Origin: Mycobacterium sp. BK086
Lineage (GTDB): Bacteria; Actinomycetota; Actinomycetes; Mycobacteriales; Mycobacteriaceae
Assembly: GCA_004362315.1 (NCBI GenBank)
Contig: SNWL01000007.1
Location: 1 to 64,000 of the forward strand
Length of the DNA stretch: 64,000 nucleotides
Direction of reading: 5' to 3'
Positions within the stretch are counted from its first letter, which is position 1. Every line of letters begins with the position of its first letter. This document shows, in pieces, positions 16,814-27,903 of this stretch. A model generated the notes under the pieces. It made no database searches. It was not told where the DNA came from and saw nothing but the letters and a program-made list of their open reading frames with translations. The translations under genes and the position numbers were made by a program.

Positions 16814-17571
16814 GTGGCGTCAGAGTCGAAAAGAACGGCCCTGTCACGACGGTGATCCTCGATCGCCCGCACGCCCGCAATGCCGTCGATGGCCCGACGG
16901 CATTGGCGTTGTTCGCCGCCTTCGAGGAGTTCGACAACGACGAGTCGGCCTCGGTGGCCGTGCTCTGGGGCGATAACGGAACCTTTTGCGCGGGAGCCGA
17001 TCTCAAAGCCATCGGAACACCCGACACCAATCCGCTGCACCGCGATGGCCCCGGCCCGATGGGCCCGAGCCGCATGGTGTTGTCCAAACCGGTGATTGCC
17101 GCGGTCAGCGGCTACGCCGTGGCCGGCGGTATCGAGCTGGCGCTGTGGTGCGATCTGCGCGTCGCCGAAGAGGACGCGGTGTTCGGCGTGTTCTGCCGGC
17201 GCTGGGGCGTTCCCCTGATCGACGGCGGAACGGTGCGACTGCCCCGGCTCATCGGGCACAGCCGGGCGATGGATCTGATCCTGACCGGCCGGGCCGTCGA
17301 CGCGCAGGAAGCATTCGCCATCGGCTTGGCCAATCGAGTGGTCCCCAAAGGGCAGGCACGTCAGGCCGCCGAGGAACTCGCTGCCGAGCTGGCTCAGTTG
17401 CCACAGGGCTGCCTGCGGTCGGACCGGATGTCCGCGCTCAATCAATGGGGTCAGTCCGAAGCCGAGGCCATGGACTTCGAATTCGGCAGCCTGTCCCGGG
17501 TGGCCGAAGAGTCACTGGCCGGGGCGGCTCGCTTCGCCGGCGGGGCGGGCCGCCACGGTGAGAAGGCTTAG
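16810..17571 (+). CDS. echA5: Enoyl-CoA hydratase/isomerase family protein EchA5
   Basis: Crotonase of 253 residues, last gene of the fadE8 operon (ATGA overlap with paaX). Motifs are LDRPHARNAVDG, LWGDNGTFCAGADLKAIG and SGYAVAGGIELALWCDL. The first catalytic Glu is present (GGIELAL). The second is replaced in FGVFCRRWGVPLIDGG, as in many mycobacterial EchA proteins, so hydratase activity cannot be taken for granted. The gene converges on the DUF3060 lipoprotein gene with a 4-base overlap. Confidence 0.9.
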   Translation: MSGVRVEKNGPVTTVILDRPHARNAVDGPTALALFAAFEEFDNDESASVAVLWGDNGTFCAGADLKAIGTPDTNPLHRDGPGPMGPSRMVLSKPVIAAVSGYAVAGGIELALWCDLRVAEEDAVFGVFCRRWGVPLIDGGTVRLPRLIGHSRAMDLILTGRAVDAQEAFAIGLANRVVPKGQARQAAEELAAELAQLPQGCLRSDRMSALNQWGQSEAEAMDFEFGSLSRVAEESLAGAARFAGGAGRHGEKA

Positions 17572-17966
17572 GCCTTGTTGAGCGTGTTACCCGAACCCAG
17601 GTTGTTGACCGTCGGCTCGCCCTTGTAGGTGACGGTGTTGTTGAGGCCGACCACGGAGAGTTCCTTGTCGATCTTGTCGAAGGTGATCTTGTTGTCGGCG
17701 CCGCCGATGTTCACCGACGCGCAGGAGCCCTTGACCGTCAGGGTGTTGTTCGAGCCGCCGACGTTGAGCGATTTCCCATCGGCACAGTCGATCTCGGCGG
17801 TCGTGCCGAACGAGCCGTAGTTGATGGTGTTGCCCACTTCCACCTGAGCGCCCGACTTGCCGGCCGTGGCCGTCGGGGACGTGGTGTCGGTGCTGGTGGA
17901 TCCGCAACCCGCCAGGGCGAGGGCGGCGAGCACGCCGATTCCGGCGATCACAGTGGGGGAGTGCAT
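17568..17966 (-). CDS. DUF3060 lipoprotein
   Basis: Small exported lipoprotein with signal MHSPTVIAGIGVLAA and lipobox LALAGC. The mature part is a short beta-repeat rich in Asn, Gly, Asp and Val (VEVGNTINYG, LNVGGSNNTLTVKG, VNIGGADNKITF, LSVVGLNNTVTY), typical of DUF3060 solenoids. ATG 17966 is preferred over ATG 17972 because the gaagga site lies only 3-4 bases from the earlier codon. The function is unknown. A second DUF3060 protein lies just upstream on the same strand, so the two may be co-transcribed. Confidence 0.8.
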   Translation of the reverse strand: MHSPTVIAGIGVLAALALAGCGSTSTDTTSPTATAGKSGAQVEVGNTINYGSFGTTAEIDCADGKSLNVGGSNNTLTVKGSCASVNIGGADNKITFDKIDKELSVVGLNNTVTYKGEPTVNNLGSGNTLNKA

Positions 17967-17987
17967 CCGCATACGTCCTTCGGGTTC

Positions 17988-18380
17988 TTACGCCGGAACG
18001 CGGTCGATCCGGTTCGTCATTCCTAATTCGCGACCACGATCGAGGACGAAGGGCTCACCGCTCTTGTACAGAACCGTCTGATCCCAGCCGTAGACCGTGA
18101 TGTCGTTGACGACGTTATCGGCGATCACCGTGTTGGACGACCCCTGGGTCGTCACCGCCCAGCATGACCCGACCGCGGTGATCTGGTTCTCGGCCCCGTT
18201 GATGAACAGCGTCGAGCCGTTGCAGTCGATCGTCTGCACTATGCCGACGCCGATGATGTGGGTGTCGCCGTTCTTCGCGTGCGCGACCGGTGATGCGACC
18301 GAACCGGTGATCCCCGCCGTCAGAGCGGCCACGCAGGTGGTGACGAGTGCGCAGCCGCGGTGTCCCCAGCTCACCGACAT
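17988..18380 (-). CDS. Secreted DUF3060 protein
   Basis: Exported protein of 130 residues from ATG 18380, which has an aaagagagg site; an open frame reaching 18434 would add a non-signal-like Arg-rich start. The signal peptide ends near VASPVAHA with no lipobox. The mature part has the DUF3060 repeat: TIDCNGSTLFINGAENQITAVGS and NTVIADNVVNDITVYG. Two conserved cysteines may form a disulfide. It is paralogous to the lipoprotein 22 bases downstream. The function is unknown; a cell-surface role is inferred from the secretion signal. Confidence 0.78.
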   Translation of the reverse strand: MSVSWGHRGCALVTTCVAALTAGITGSVASPVAHAKNGDTHIIGVGIVQTIDCNGSTLFINGAENQITAVGSCWAVTTQGSSNTVIADNVVNDITVYGWDQTVLYKSGEPFVLDRGRELGMTNRIDRVPA

Positions 18381-18472
18381 GCCTCTCTTTCGCCCCAACC
18401 CGAGTTGGAGCCTACGTCGCCGCCGGTCGGTCAACTAGAGTTCTTCGTCGATCACCATTGAAGGGCCTTCTG

Positions 18473-19114
18473 ATGACAATTTCGCCGGAACCGGACTCGG
18501 CGGGCGGTCGGCCGCGCCCCGGCAACCGGCCTTCGGCGAGGTCCGCCAAACTCAGCCGCGACGTCATCGTCAATGCGGCGCTGACCTTCCTGGACCGCGA
18601 GGGCTGGGACGGACTGACCATCAACGCCCTGGCCACCCAGTTGGGCACCAAGGGCCCGTCGCTCTACAACCACGTACACAGCCTTGAAGACCTGCGTCGC
18701 ACCGTTCGGATGCACGTCATCGACGACATCCTGCAGATGCTGTCGGCGGTCGGGCAGGGTCGCACCCGCGACGACGCCGTGATGGCGATGGCCAGCGCTT
18801 ACCGCAGCTACGCCCACCACCATCCGGGCCGGTATTCGGCGTTCACCCGGATGCCGCTGGGCGGCGACGACCCGGAGTTCACCGCGGCATCGCATGCGGC
18901 GGCAGCCCCGGTGATCGAGGTACTGCTGTCCTACGGCCTGGACGCCGACGACGCGTTTTATGCGTCGCTGGAGTTCTGGGCGGCGCTGCACGGGTTCGTA
19001 CTGCTGGAGATGACCGGCGTGATGGACACGATCGACACCGACGCCGTGTTCTCCGACATGGTGCTGCGGCTGGCCGCGGGGATGGCGCGGCGCAGCAACG
19101 CAACGCAAGGCTGA
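18473..19114 (+). CDS. TetR-family regulator
   Basis: A 213-residue TetR regulator. The helix-turn-helix lies at about residues 40-75 (LTINALATQLGTKGPSLYNHVHSLEDL). The C-terminal ligand domain (YRSYAHHHPGRYSAFTRMP ... FWAALHGFVLLEM) has the WxxLHG signature of the WHG-type TetR C-domain. It corresponds in place to Rv0681 upstream of rpsL. The ATG start at 18473 is the first plausible one; the frame extends upstream across the divergent DUF3060 gene. Target and ligand are unknown. Confidence 0.88.
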   Translation: MTISPEPDSAGGRPRPGNRPSARSAKLSRDVIVNAALTFLDREGWDGLTINALATQLGTKGPSLYNHVHSLEDLRRTVRMHVIDDILQMLSAVGQGRTRDDAVMAMASAYRSYAHHHPGRYSAFTRMPLGGDDPEFTAASHAAAAPVIEVLLSYGLDADDAFYASLEFWAALHGFVLLEMTGVMDTIDTDAVFSDMVLRLAAGMARRSNATQG

Positions 19115-19435
19115 GTGCGTCTACTCGGGCACCTGAGAACCGGGCTGTCGGGAACCGATGCCGACATTCACGCGTTGACCTGCGGGAAGGCGCCATCCGC
19201 TGAGTTTGGAGGGGCGTGCCGCGCCTGGTATCGTGGAAGCTCGTGCCTGGCCGATAGGGGCGCAAGCGGGAACGCGTGCGCGCACGCCGGGCCAATTCGC
19301 ATGTCCAGTATGCATCGGATTTACCTGGTGCGCAGTGTGTGCGACACGCCCGGCAGCGGGGTACGCGGCGGGGCTAAAACAGCAGTACAGAGACTTGAGA
19401 ACCGCCGAAAGACGAACGAGAGAAGAAAGCCGGTA
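19115..19435 (+). promoter_or_regulatory. rpsL operon upstream region
   Basis: 321 bases without a gene. It contains a predicted promoter at 19206-19234 and a leader of about 195 bases. The leader is GC-rich (gcgtgcgcgcacgc near 19272) and could fold, but I see no clear attenuator T-run. Open frames here are not gene-like. Confidence 0.55.
19206..19234 (+). promoter_or_regulatory. Predicted rpsL-rpsG-fusA-tuf promoter
   Basis: TTGGAG (19206-19211), a 17-base spacer and TATCGT (19229-19234). This is the same design as the rpoB and rplN promoters here. Predicted start of transcription is near 19241. Confidence 0.6.
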
Positions 19436-19810
19436 ATGCCAACCATTCAGCAGCTGGTCCGCAAGGGCCGCACCGACAAGGTCGCGAAGGTCAAGACCGC
19501 GGCCCTCAAGGGCAGCCCGCAGCGCCGCGGCGTGTGCACCCGCGTGTACACGACCACTCCGAAGAAGCCGAACTCGGCACTTCGCAAGGTGGCGCGCGTG
19601 AAGCTGACGACCGGCGTCGAGGTCACCGCCTACATCCCCGGCGAAGGCCACAACCTGCAGGAGCACTCCATGGTGCTGGTGCGCGGCGGTCGTGTGAAGG
19701 ACCTCCCCGGCGTTCGCTACAAGATCATCCGCGGCTCGCTGGACACCCAGGGCGTCAAGAACCGCAAGCAGGCCCGCAGCCGCTACGGCGCGAAGAAGGA
19801 GAAGAGCTGA
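19436..19810 (+). CDS. rpsL: 30S ribosomal protein S12
   Basis: Full-length S12 (124 residues), decoding-centre protein. ATG 19436 gives the standard start [12 protein letters not shown]; the longer open frame upstream is leader. Lys43 (in [10 protein letters not shown]) and Lys88 (in GGRVKDLPG), the two streptomycin-resistance positions, are wild type. It overlaps the rpsG start by one base (TGATG), first gene of the str operon. Confidence 0.98.
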   Translation: MPTIQQLVRKGRTDKVAKVKTAALKGSPQRRGVCTRVYTTTPKKPNSALRKVARVKLTTGVEVTAYIPGEGHNLQEHSMVLVRGGRVKDLPGVRYKIIRGSLDTQGVKNRKQARSRYGAKKEKS

Positions 19811-20280
19811 TGCCGCGCAAGGGTCCCGCTCCCAAGCGTCCTCTGGTCAACGATCCGGTTTACGGGTCGCAGCTGGTCACCCAGCTGGTCAACAAAGTGC
19901 TGCTGGACGGGAAGAAATCGCTGGCCGAACGCATTGTTTACGGTGCGCTGGAACAGGCTCGCGACAAGACCGGCACCGATCCGGTCGTCACCCTGAAGCG
20001 CGCTCTCGACAACGTCAAGCCCGCCCTCGAGGTGCGCAGCCGTCGTGTCGGTGGCGCCACCTACCAGGTTCCCGTCGAGGTGCGCCCCGATCGCTCCACC
20101 ACGCTGGCCCTGCGCTGGCTGGTCAGCTTCTCCAAGGCGCGCCGGGAGAAGACCATGGTCGAACGCCTGGCCAACGAGATCCTCGACGCCAGCAATGGCC
20201 TGGGTGCCGCCGTCAAGCGACGTGAAGACACCCACAAGATGGCCGAGGCGAACCGGGCCTTCGCGCACTACCGCTGGTGA
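19810..20280 (+). CDS. rpsG: 30S ribosomal protein S7
   Basis: Full-length S7 (156 residues), which nucleates assembly of the 30S head by binding the 3' domain of 16S rRNA. It begins [20 protein letters not shown] and contains [12 protein letters not shown]. The ATG overlaps the rpsL stop. The 84 bases that follow before fusA hold no gene. Confidence 0.98.
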   Translation: MPRKGPAPKRPLVNDPVYGSQLVTQLVNKVLLDGKKSLAERIVYGALEQARDKTGTDPVVTLKRALDNVKPALEVRSRRVGGATYQVPVEVRPDRSTTLALRWLVSFSKARREKTMVERLANEILDASNGLGAAVKRREDTHKMAEANRAFAHYRW

Positions 20281-20364
20281 TCGCCGCCGGCGGCATGCGA
20301 AGACGCTTGCTGCGGGCGCCGATTAATACACCGAACTAAGAAGCGAAAGAGTGGGAATCTAGCC

Positions 20365-22467
20365 GTGGCACAGGACGTGCTGACTGACCTGAACAAGGTC
20401 CGCAACATCGGCATCATGGCGCACATCGATGCCGGCAAGACGACGACGACCGAGCGCATCCTCTTCTACACCGGTATCTCGTACAAGATCGGTGAGGTGC
20501 ACGACGGTGCCGCCACGATGGACTGGATGGAGCAGGAGCAGGAGCGGGGTATCACGATCACCTCGGCCGCGACCACCTGCTTCTGGAACGACAACCAGAT
20601 CAACATCATCGACACCCCGGGCCACGTCGACTTCACCGTCGAGGTGGAGCGCTCGCTGCGCGTGCTCGACGGTGCCGTTGCCGTCTTCGACGGCAAGGAA
20701 GGTGTCGAGCCGCAGTCCGAGCAGGTTTGGCGTCAGGCGGACAAGTACGACGTCCCGCGCATCTGCTTCGTCAACAAGATGGACAAGCTGGGCGCCGACT
20801 TCTACTTCTCGGTGCAGACGATGAAGGACCGCCTCGGCGCGAATGTCGTCCCGATCCAGCTGCCGATCGGCTCCGAAGGTGACTTCGAGGGCGTCGTCGA
20901 CCTGGTCGAGATGAAGGCCAAGGTCTGGCGCGGCGAGACGAAGCTGGGCGAGAAGTACGACGTCGTCGACATCCCGGCCGATCTGCAGGAGAAGGCCGAG
21001 GAGTATCGCACCGCGATGATCGAGGCCATCGCCGAGACCGATGACGACCTCATGGAGAAGTATCTGGGCGGCGAAGAGCTGACCGTCGAGGAGATCAAGG
21101 CCGGTCTGCGCAAGCTGACGGTCACCAGCGCCGGCTACCCGGTGTTGTGTGGGTCCGCGTTCAAGAACAAGGGCGTGCAGCCCATGCTCGACGCGGTCAT
21201 CGACTACCTCCCGACCCCGCTGGACGTCGCGGCCGCCGAAGGCCACGTCCCGGGCAAGGAAGACGAGATCATCTCGCGCAAGCCGTCGGCCGACGAGCCG
21301 TTCGCCGGGCTGGCGTTCAAGGTCGCCACGCACCCGTTCTTCGGCAAGCTGACCTACGTCCGGGTGTACTCGGGCAAGGTCGACTCCGGTGCACAGGTCA
21401 TCAACTCGACCAAGGGCAAGAAGGAGCGGCTGGGCAAGCTGTTCCAGATGCACTCCAACAAGGAGAACCCGGTCGAGTCGGCGTCCGCGGGCCACATCTA
21501 CGCGGTGATCGGCCTCAAGGACACCACCACCGGTGACACCTTGAGCGACCCGAACAACCAGATCGTGCTCGAGTCGATGACGTTCCCCGATCCGGTTATC
21601 GAGGTCGCCATCGAGCCCAAGACGAAGAGTGACCAGGAGAAGCTGAGCCTCTCCATCCAGAAGCTCGCCGAAGAGGATCCGACCTTCAAGGTGCACCTGG
21701 ATCAGGAGACCGGCCAGACCGTCATCGGCGGTATGGGCGAGCTGCACCTGGACATCCTGGTGGACCGGATGCGCCGCGAGTTCAAGGTCGAGGCCAACGT
21801 CGGCAAGCCGCAGGTCGCCTACAAGGAGACCATCAAGCGCGCGGCCACCAACGTCGAGTTCACGCACAAGAAGCAGACCGGTGGTTCGGGCCAGTTCGCG
21901 AAGGTCCTCATCAACCTCGAGCCGTTCGTCGGCGAGGACGGTGCGACCTACGAGTTCGAGAACAAGGTCACCGGTGGCCGCATCCCGCGTGAGTACATCC
22001 CGTCGGTGGATGCCGGTGCGCAGGACGCCATGCAGTACGGCGTGCTCGCCGGCTACCCGCTGGTGAACCTGAAGGTCGTGCTGCTCGACGGTGCGTACCA
22101 CGACGTCGACTCGTCGGAAATGGCCTTCAAGATCGCCGGCTCTCAGGTGCTGAAGAAGGCTGCCGCGATGGCGCAGCCCGTCATCCTGGAACCGATCATG
22201 GCCGTCGAGGTCACCACACCCGAGGACTACATGGGTGACGTGATCGGCGACCTGAACTCCCGCCGTGGTCAGATCCAGGCCATGGAGGAGCGCAGCGGTG
22301 CGCGCGTCGTCAAGGCGCAGGTTCCGCTGTCGGAGATGTTCGGCTACGTCGGCGACCTCCGGTCGAAGACGCAGGGCCGGGCTAACTACTCCATGGTGTT
22401 CGACTCGTACGCCGAAGTTCCGGCGAACGTGTCGAAGGAGATCATCGCGAAGGCGACGGGCCAGTAA
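20365..22467 (+). CDS. fusA: Elongation factor G
   Basis: Translocase GTPase, 700 residues. P-loop AHIDAGKT is at 19-26, DTPGHVDF carries the G3 motif, and NKMD (G4) is at 137-140. Domains II-V follow ([10 protein letters not shown] and [16 protein letters not shown] are visible). The GTG start at 20365 is weakly spaced from gaaagagtggg. It is third in the str operon and is the only EF-G in this window. Confidence 0.98.
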   Translation: MAQDVLTDLNKVRNIGIMAHIDAGKTTTTERILFYTGISYKIGEVHDGAATMDWMEQEQERGITITSAATTCFWNDNQINIIDTPGHVDFTVEVERSLRVLDGAVAVFDGKEGVEPQSEQVWRQADKYDVPRICFVNKMDKLGADFYFSVQTMKDRLGANVVPIQLPIGSEGDFEGVVDLVEMKAKVWRGETKLGEKYDVVDIPADLQEKAEEYRTAMIEAIAETDDDLMEKYLGGEELTVEEIKAGLRKLTVTSAGYPVLCGSAFKNKGVQPMLDAVIDYLPTPLDVAAAEGHVPGKEDEIISRKPSADEPFAGLAFKVATHPFFGKLTYVRVYSGKVDSGAQVINSTKGKKERLGKLFQMHSNKENPVESASAGHIYAVIGLKDTTTGDTLSDPNNQIVLESMTFPDPVIEVAIEPKTKSDQEKLSLSIQKLAEEDPTFKVHLDQETGQTVIGGMGELHLDILVDRMRREFKVEANVGKPQVAYKETIKRAATNVEFTHKKQTGGSGQFAKVLINLEPFVGEDGATYEFENKVTGGRIPREYIPSVDAGAQDAMQYGVLAGYPLVNLKVVLLDGAYHDVDSSEMAFKIAGSQVLKKAAAMAQPVILEPIMAVEVTTPEDYMGDVIGDLNSRRGQIQAMEERSGARVVKAQVPLSEMFGYVGDLRSKTQGRANYSMVFDSYAEVPANVSKEIIAKATGQ

Positions 22468-22554
22468 TCCTGGCCTGCCGGCTTGGCGGACCACACAACT
22501 GAAAACATCAAAACTGCTTAACCAAAGCAACAACAAGTCCAGGAGGACACAGAA

Positions 22555-23745
<1,191 letters not shown>

Positions 23746-23761
23746 TCTAAGTTCTGCTGCG

Positions 23762-23800
23762 AAGCGGCGCTCACCTTTCCGGTGAGCGCCGCTTTCGTTT
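23762..23800 (+). terminator. Rho-independent terminator of the str operon
   Basis: aagcggcgctcacc (23762-23775) and ggtgagcgccgctt (23781-23794) pair perfectly over 14 bp around TTTCC. TCGTTT follows. Confidence 0.88.
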
Positions 23801-23838
23801 GGTGCTACGCTTCGCCCCACTCAGCGCGGGGTAGGCAC

Positions 23839-24138
23839 ATGGACGACAGCGACGATCAAGGCTTCCAGCCACGGGCATATCCGCCGTCGATTCTGATCGG
23901 CGGCGCGGGACTGGTCGTTGTTCTGGCCGGACTCGTCGTCTCGGTGCTGATGGTCAGCGCGGCCAGCGTCACCGCCCCGCGTCTGTCCCCAGCAGTCCGA
24001 GTTCCACCGGCCGCCACAATGACAGCGACACCGACGGCGGTAGCCGGGGATCCGACGCCGCGAAACTATCTCGACGCGTTCGTCGCGCACCTGACGCCGC
24101 AGTTGCCGGCCTTTGACCGCGTGCTGCAGGCACCCTGA
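23839..24138 (+). CDS. Small predicted membrane protein
   Basis: A 99-residue protein. An acidic N-terminus (MDDSDDQGF) is followed by one transmembrane segment at about residues 19-45 (ILIGGAGLVVVLAGLVVSVL) and a Pro/Thr/Ala-rich extracytoplasmic tail. ATG 23839 is chosen because earlier in-frame codons run into the tuf terminator. The Shine-Dalgarno is weak. I do not recognise the family. It may be lineage-specific; reality of the gene is supported by the membrane-protein composition only. Confidence 0.5.
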   Translation: MDDSDDQGFQPRAYPPSILIGGAGLVVVLAGLVVSVLMVSAASVTAPRLSPAVRVPPAATMTATPTAVAGDPTPRNYLDAFVAHLTPQLPAFDRVLQAP

Positions 24139-24244
24139 ACTGCGCTGCCGGCAGCGCTTTCCCAGGGTTCGGCAAGTGGTCCGAAGTTGATGCCGTGGGG
24201 CTAGTCTGAGTCCGAACATTGCTGGCCGAGAAGGGACATGGCAA

Positions 24245-25090
24245 ATGTTGGGGCGGTATATCAAAGCGCAACTGACGGTGTTGCTGTTCGGCGGCCTGGT
24301 CGGTCCGATCTTCCTGATCGTGTACTTCGCCCTCGGTCCGTTCGCGCGGCCGTATATCGGGTGGATGTTCTGGGTCGGTCTGCTCATCACCGCGGCCGAT
24401 GTGCTGGCCGCGCTGTGGCTGACCAATGCGGGGGTGAAATCGGCGGCCCGCCATGAGGAATTGAACCAGCGCGGGGTGCTGGTGCTGGCCCAGATCACCG
24501 GGATCTCGGACACCTCCTGGTTTGTCAACGATCAGCAGATGATCAAGGTCAACTTGCACTTCGAGGTGCCCGGATATCAGGGCTTCGACACCCAGGAGAC
24601 CATGGCGTCGAGCCCGACCCGGATGCAGATCCTGAACGCACACAAGCTGGTCGCCCTCGTCGAGCCCGGTACGCAGAAGTACGAAATCGATTGGAACGCC
24701 AGCGCTTTGATCGCCGGTGTGGTGCCCGCGCAGTTCACCCTGGCCGAGGACAACAAGACCTATGACCTACGGGGCCAGGCCGGTCCGCTGATGGAGATCA
24801 TGCAGATCCTGCGGGCCAACGGTGTTCCGATGAACGGCACCATCGACATTCGGTCTAATCCTGCTGTGCGCCAACAGGTCATGGCCGTCGTCCGCAGGGC
24901 CGCCGCCGGACAACCCGCGGCCGCCGCCCCTGCGGCGCCCGCGGCCGCGCCGCCGGCCTACGTACCCCCGCCGATGCCGGAAGTGTCGACGGCACAGCGT
25001 TTGCAGGAACTCGAGACGTTGCGTGCGACCGGTTCGATCACCGAGGCCGACTACACCGCGAAGCGGCAGCAGATCATCTCCGAGCTCTAA
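24245..25090 (+). CDS. Membrane protein with C-terminal SHOCT domain
   Basis: 281 residues. Two transmembrane helices at about residues 10-32 and 38-60 precede a soluble beta-rich domain (60-170). An Ala/Pro linker (about 225-250) leads to a short SHOCT helix-turn module at the end (LQELETLRATGSITEADYTAKRQQIISEL region). A purine-rich site (gagaagggac) lies 8-9 bases before ATG 24245. SHOCT modules are thought to mediate oligomerisation. The function is unknown. Confidence 0.75.
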   Translation: MLGRYIKAQLTVLLFGGLVGPIFLIVYFALGPFARPYIGWMFWVGLLITAADVLAALWLTNAGVKSAARHEELNQRGVLVLAQITGISDTSWFVNDQQMIKVNLHFEVPGYQGFDTQETMASSPTRMQILNAHKLVALVEPGTQKYEIDWNASALIAGVVPAQFTLAEDNKTYDLRGQAGPLMEIMQILRANGVPMNGTIDIRSNPAVRQQVMAVVRRAAAGQPAAAAPAAPAAAPPAYVPPPMPEVSTAQRLQELETLRATGSITEADYTAKRQQIISEL

Positions 25091-25159
25091 GCGGCTGTTT
25101 TCGCCCGTCTCCCCGGTTAGCATGGCGGAGAGCTGGCGGGATCAGCGAAGGAGCTGCCG

Positions 25160-26605
25160 ATGGCCTCCACCGAGGCGCCGCCGCAGGCCGACGGAAAGGT
25201 CAGCCTGCCCACCCTGACCGCCATGGTGGTCGGGTCCATGATCGGCTCGGGGGTGTTCCTGCTCCCTCGGCGTTTCGGCGCCGAGACCGGCGTGCTCGGC
25301 GCGCTCATCGCCTGGGCCATCGCGGGCACCGGAATGTTGATGCTGGCCTTTGTCTTCCAACGACTGGCCACCCGTAAGCCGGAATTGGACGCGGGCATCT
25401 TCGCCTACGCCAAGGCCGGCTTCGGCGACTATGTCGGCTTCAACTCGGCTTTCGGATTCTGGGCTTCGGCCTGTGCGGGCAACACCTCGTACTGGGTGCT
25501 GATCATGGCGACGACGGCAGCACTGTTCCCCGGGTTGGGGACCGGCGACACCGTGTTGTCGGTCGTCGTGGCCTCGATCGGGGTCTGGCTGTTCTGCTTC
25601 CTGATCCTGCGCGGGGTGAAGGAGGCGGCGATCATCAACCGGATCGCCACCGTCGCGAAGGTCGTTCCGATCCTGGTGTTCATCGTCATCGCGATCATCG
25701 CCTTCAAGGGCGGGGTGTTCGCGGACAACTTCTGGGGCGGTGACGGCAACTATTCGCTGCGCTCGGTGTTCGAGCAAGCCAAGGGCACGATGCTGATCAC
25801 CGTGTTCGTGTTCCTGGGAATCGAAGGCGCCAGCGTGTATTCGCGCTTCGCCCGCAAGCGCGAGGATGTCGGCCGGGCCACCGTCATCGGTTTCCTCAGC
25901 GTGCTCAGCGTCTTCATGTTGGTCACCTTGGTGTCCTACGGCGTGCTCCCGCAGCAGGAACTGGCCCAGGTATATCAGCCGTCGATGGCGTCGGTGCTGG
26001 AAAGCATTGTCGGGCATTGGGGTTCGGTGTTCATCCGGGTCGGGGTGATCGTCTCGGTGCTGGGTGCCTATCTGGCGTGGACGTTGATGGCCGCGGAAAT
26101 CCTCTACCTACCGGCCAAATCCGACGACATGCCGCGTTTCCTGGCGCGCACCAACTCCCACGGCGCTCCGGTGGCGGCGCTGATCCTGGCCGGCGGCCTG
26201 GTTCAGCTGCTGCTCATCCTGCTGCTGTTTACTTCGGACGCACTGAATTTCATGCTCGACCTGACGGCCGCGTTGTCACTGATCCCGTACCTGTTGGCCG
26301 CCGCCTATGCGCTAAAGCTGACGATCACCCGCGAAACGTACGGCGACGGCGGTGGGCGGCGTGGCGATATGGCGGTCGCGGTGTTGGCCACGATCTACAC
26401 GCTCTTCCTGGTGTATGCGGCCGGGACGTCGCACTTGATGTTGTCCTGCATCCTGTATGCCCCCGGCGCCATCCTCTACGTGATCGCGCGGCGGGAGCGC
26501 GGTCTTCGGGTGTTCCGTCCGGCGGAGGCGGTCCTGTTCGCCATCATCGTTGTCGGTGCCGTCGCGGGGGTGGTCTCGCTGGCCACCGGCGCGATCCAGC
26601 TCTAA
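25160..26605 (+). CDS. arcD: APC-family amino acid antiporter, arginine/ornithine (ArcD-like)
   Basis: Polytopic permease of 481 residues with about 12 hydrophobic segments. The APC signature MVVGSMIGSGVFLLPRRFG is in helix 1, and FLGIEGASVYSRFARKREDVG is in helix 6. This matches the basic amino acid/polyamine antiporter group that includes ArcD. It lies 15 bases upstream of the arginine deiminase gene, which supports arginine uptake with ornithine or citrulline exchange. No arcB or arcC lies nearby, so the fermentative ADI pathway is not complete here. Confidence 0.85.
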   Translation: MASTEAPPQADGKVSLPTLTAMVVGSMIGSGVFLLPRRFGAETGVLGALIAWAIAGTGMLMLAFVFQRLATRKPELDAGIFAYAKAGFGDYVGFNSAFGFWASACAGNTSYWVLIMATTAALFPGLGTGDTVLSVVVASIGVWLFCFLILRGVKEAAIINRIATVAKVVPILVFIVIAIIAFKGGVFADNFWGGDGNYSLRSVFEQAKGTMLITVFVFLGIEGASVYSRFARKREDVGRATVIGFLSVLSVFMLVTLVSYGVLPQQELAQVYQPSMASVLESIVGHWGSVFIRVGVIVSVLGAYLAWTLMAAEILYLPAKSDDMPRFLARTNSHGAPVAALILAGGLVQLLLILLLFTSDALNFMLDLTAALSLIPYLLAAAYALKLTITRETYGDGGGRRGDMAVAVLATIYTLFLVYAAGTSHLMLSCILYAPGAILYVIARRERGLRVFRPAEAVLFAIIVVGAVAGVVSLATGAIQL

Positions 26606-26620
26606 CGAAGGGAACTGTCG

Positions 26621-27868
26621 ATGACGTCGCCATCCGCCTCGTACGGCGTGCATTCCGAAGTCGGGAAGCTGCACAAGGTTCTGGTGTGCTCACCGGGTCT
26701 GGCACACGAACGGCTGACCCCGACCAACTGTGACGACCTGCTCTTCGATGACGTGCTGTGGGTTCAGAATGCGCGCCGCGATCACTTCGACTTCATCGAC
26801 AAGATGCGCGACCGGGGTGTCGCGGTGGTCGAACTGCACGATCTGCTCACCGAGACCATGGACATTCCGCGGGCGCGGACCTGGCTGCTCGACCGCAAGA
26901 TCGTGGCCAACGAAGTGGGGCTGGGGCTTGTCGACGAGACCCGTTCATTTCTCGACGGGCTCGCGACCCCGCGGTTGACCGAGTTCTTGATCGGCGGCCT
27001 GTCCACCCGCGACCTGCCCGCCGAGCTCGGCAAGGGCTACCGCGCACTGGCCCGCGAACACGCAGGCATCACCGAATATCTGATGCCGCCGCTACCCAAC
27101 ACGCTCTACACCCGCGACACCACCTGCTGGATCTACTCCGGCGTCACACTCAACCCGCTGTTCTGGCCAGCCCGCCACGACGAGACGCTGCTGATGAAGG
27201 CGATCTACGAATTCCACCCCGACTTCGTCGGCTCGACGGTGTGGTGGGGGGATCCCGAGAAGTCCTGGGGGATGGCCACTATCGAGGGCGGCGACGTGAT
27301 GGTGCCGGGCAACGGGGTGGCGCTGATCGGCATGAGCGAGCGTACGTCGCGCCAGGCCATCACCCAGGTGGCGGCCACCTTGTTCGCCGACGGCGCGGTG
27401 GAGAAGGTGATCGTGGCCGGGATGCCGAAGCTGCGCGCAGCTATGCACCTCGACACCGTGTTCACGTTCGCCGATCGCGACGTGGTGACGATCTACCCCG
27501 AAATCGTGGACAATATCCAGACTTTCACGCTCATGCCCAGCGATTCCGCGCCCGGTCTCGACGTCATCGAGGAGACCAAACCGTTCGTGGAGGTTGTCGC
27601 GGCAGCCCTGGGCCTCGGCGCGCTGCGCGTGGTCGAGACCGGCGGCACCGCGTACGACTCCGAGCGTCAGCAGTGGGACAGCGGCAACAACCTGGTAGCC
27701 GTCGAGCCCGGAGTGGTGTTCGCCTACGACCGCAACACCCACACCAATTCATTGCTGCGCAAGGCCGGCGTCGAGGTCATCACAATCGTCGGCGCCGAAC
27801 TGGGGCGCGGCCGCGGCGGCGGTCATTGCATGACGTGCCCGATCATCCGTGACCCTGTCGACTACTGA
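26621..27868 (+). CDS. arcA: Arginine deiminase
   Basis: Hydrolyses arginine to citrulline and ammonia. The 415-residue protein has the guanidine-modifying fold with its catalytic set visible: Glu222/Asp225 in IEGGDV, His276 in MHLDTVF, and nucleophile Cys403 in [10 protein letters not shown]. The substrate-binding [10 protein letters not shown] block is also present. ATG 26621 is 15 bases after arcD, so the two form an operon. It resembles Rv1001 of M. tuberculosis, which sits elsewhere in that genome. Confidence 0.95.
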   Translation: MTSPSASYGVHSEVGKLHKVLVCSPGLAHERLTPTNCDDLLFDDVLWVQNARRDHFDFIDKMRDRGVAVVELHDLLTETMDIPRARTWLLDRKIVANEVGLGLVDETRSFLDGLATPRLTEFLIGGLSTRDLPAELGKGYRALAREHAGITEYLMPPLPNTLYTRDTTCWIYSGVTLNPLFWPARHDETLLMKAIYEFHPDFVGSTVWWGDPEKSWGMATIEGGDVMVPGNGVALIGMSERTSRQAITQVAATLFADGAVEKVIVAGMPKLRAAMHLDTVFTFADRDVVTIYPEIVDNIQTFTLMPSDSAPGLDVIEETKPFVEVVAAALGLGALRVVETGGTAYDSERQQWDSGNNLVAVEPGVVFAYDRNTHTNSLLRKAGVEVITIVGAELGRGRGGGHCMTCPIIRDPVDY

Positions 27869-27889
27869 ATTACCGACGGTAGTGGTTCC

Positions 27890-27903
27890 TAGAACACGTT
27901 CCA
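27890..27903 (+). promoter_or_regulatory. KstR-type operator upstream of the mycofactocin-coupled SDR
   Basis: tagaacacgttcca matches the 14-base pattern TnnAACnnGTTnnA that I recall for KstR, the TetR repressor of sterol catabolism. A possible -10 (TAGCCT, 27914-27919) lies 10 bases downstream, so a bound repressor would cover the -35 position. This is motif evidence only. Confidence 0.55.
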
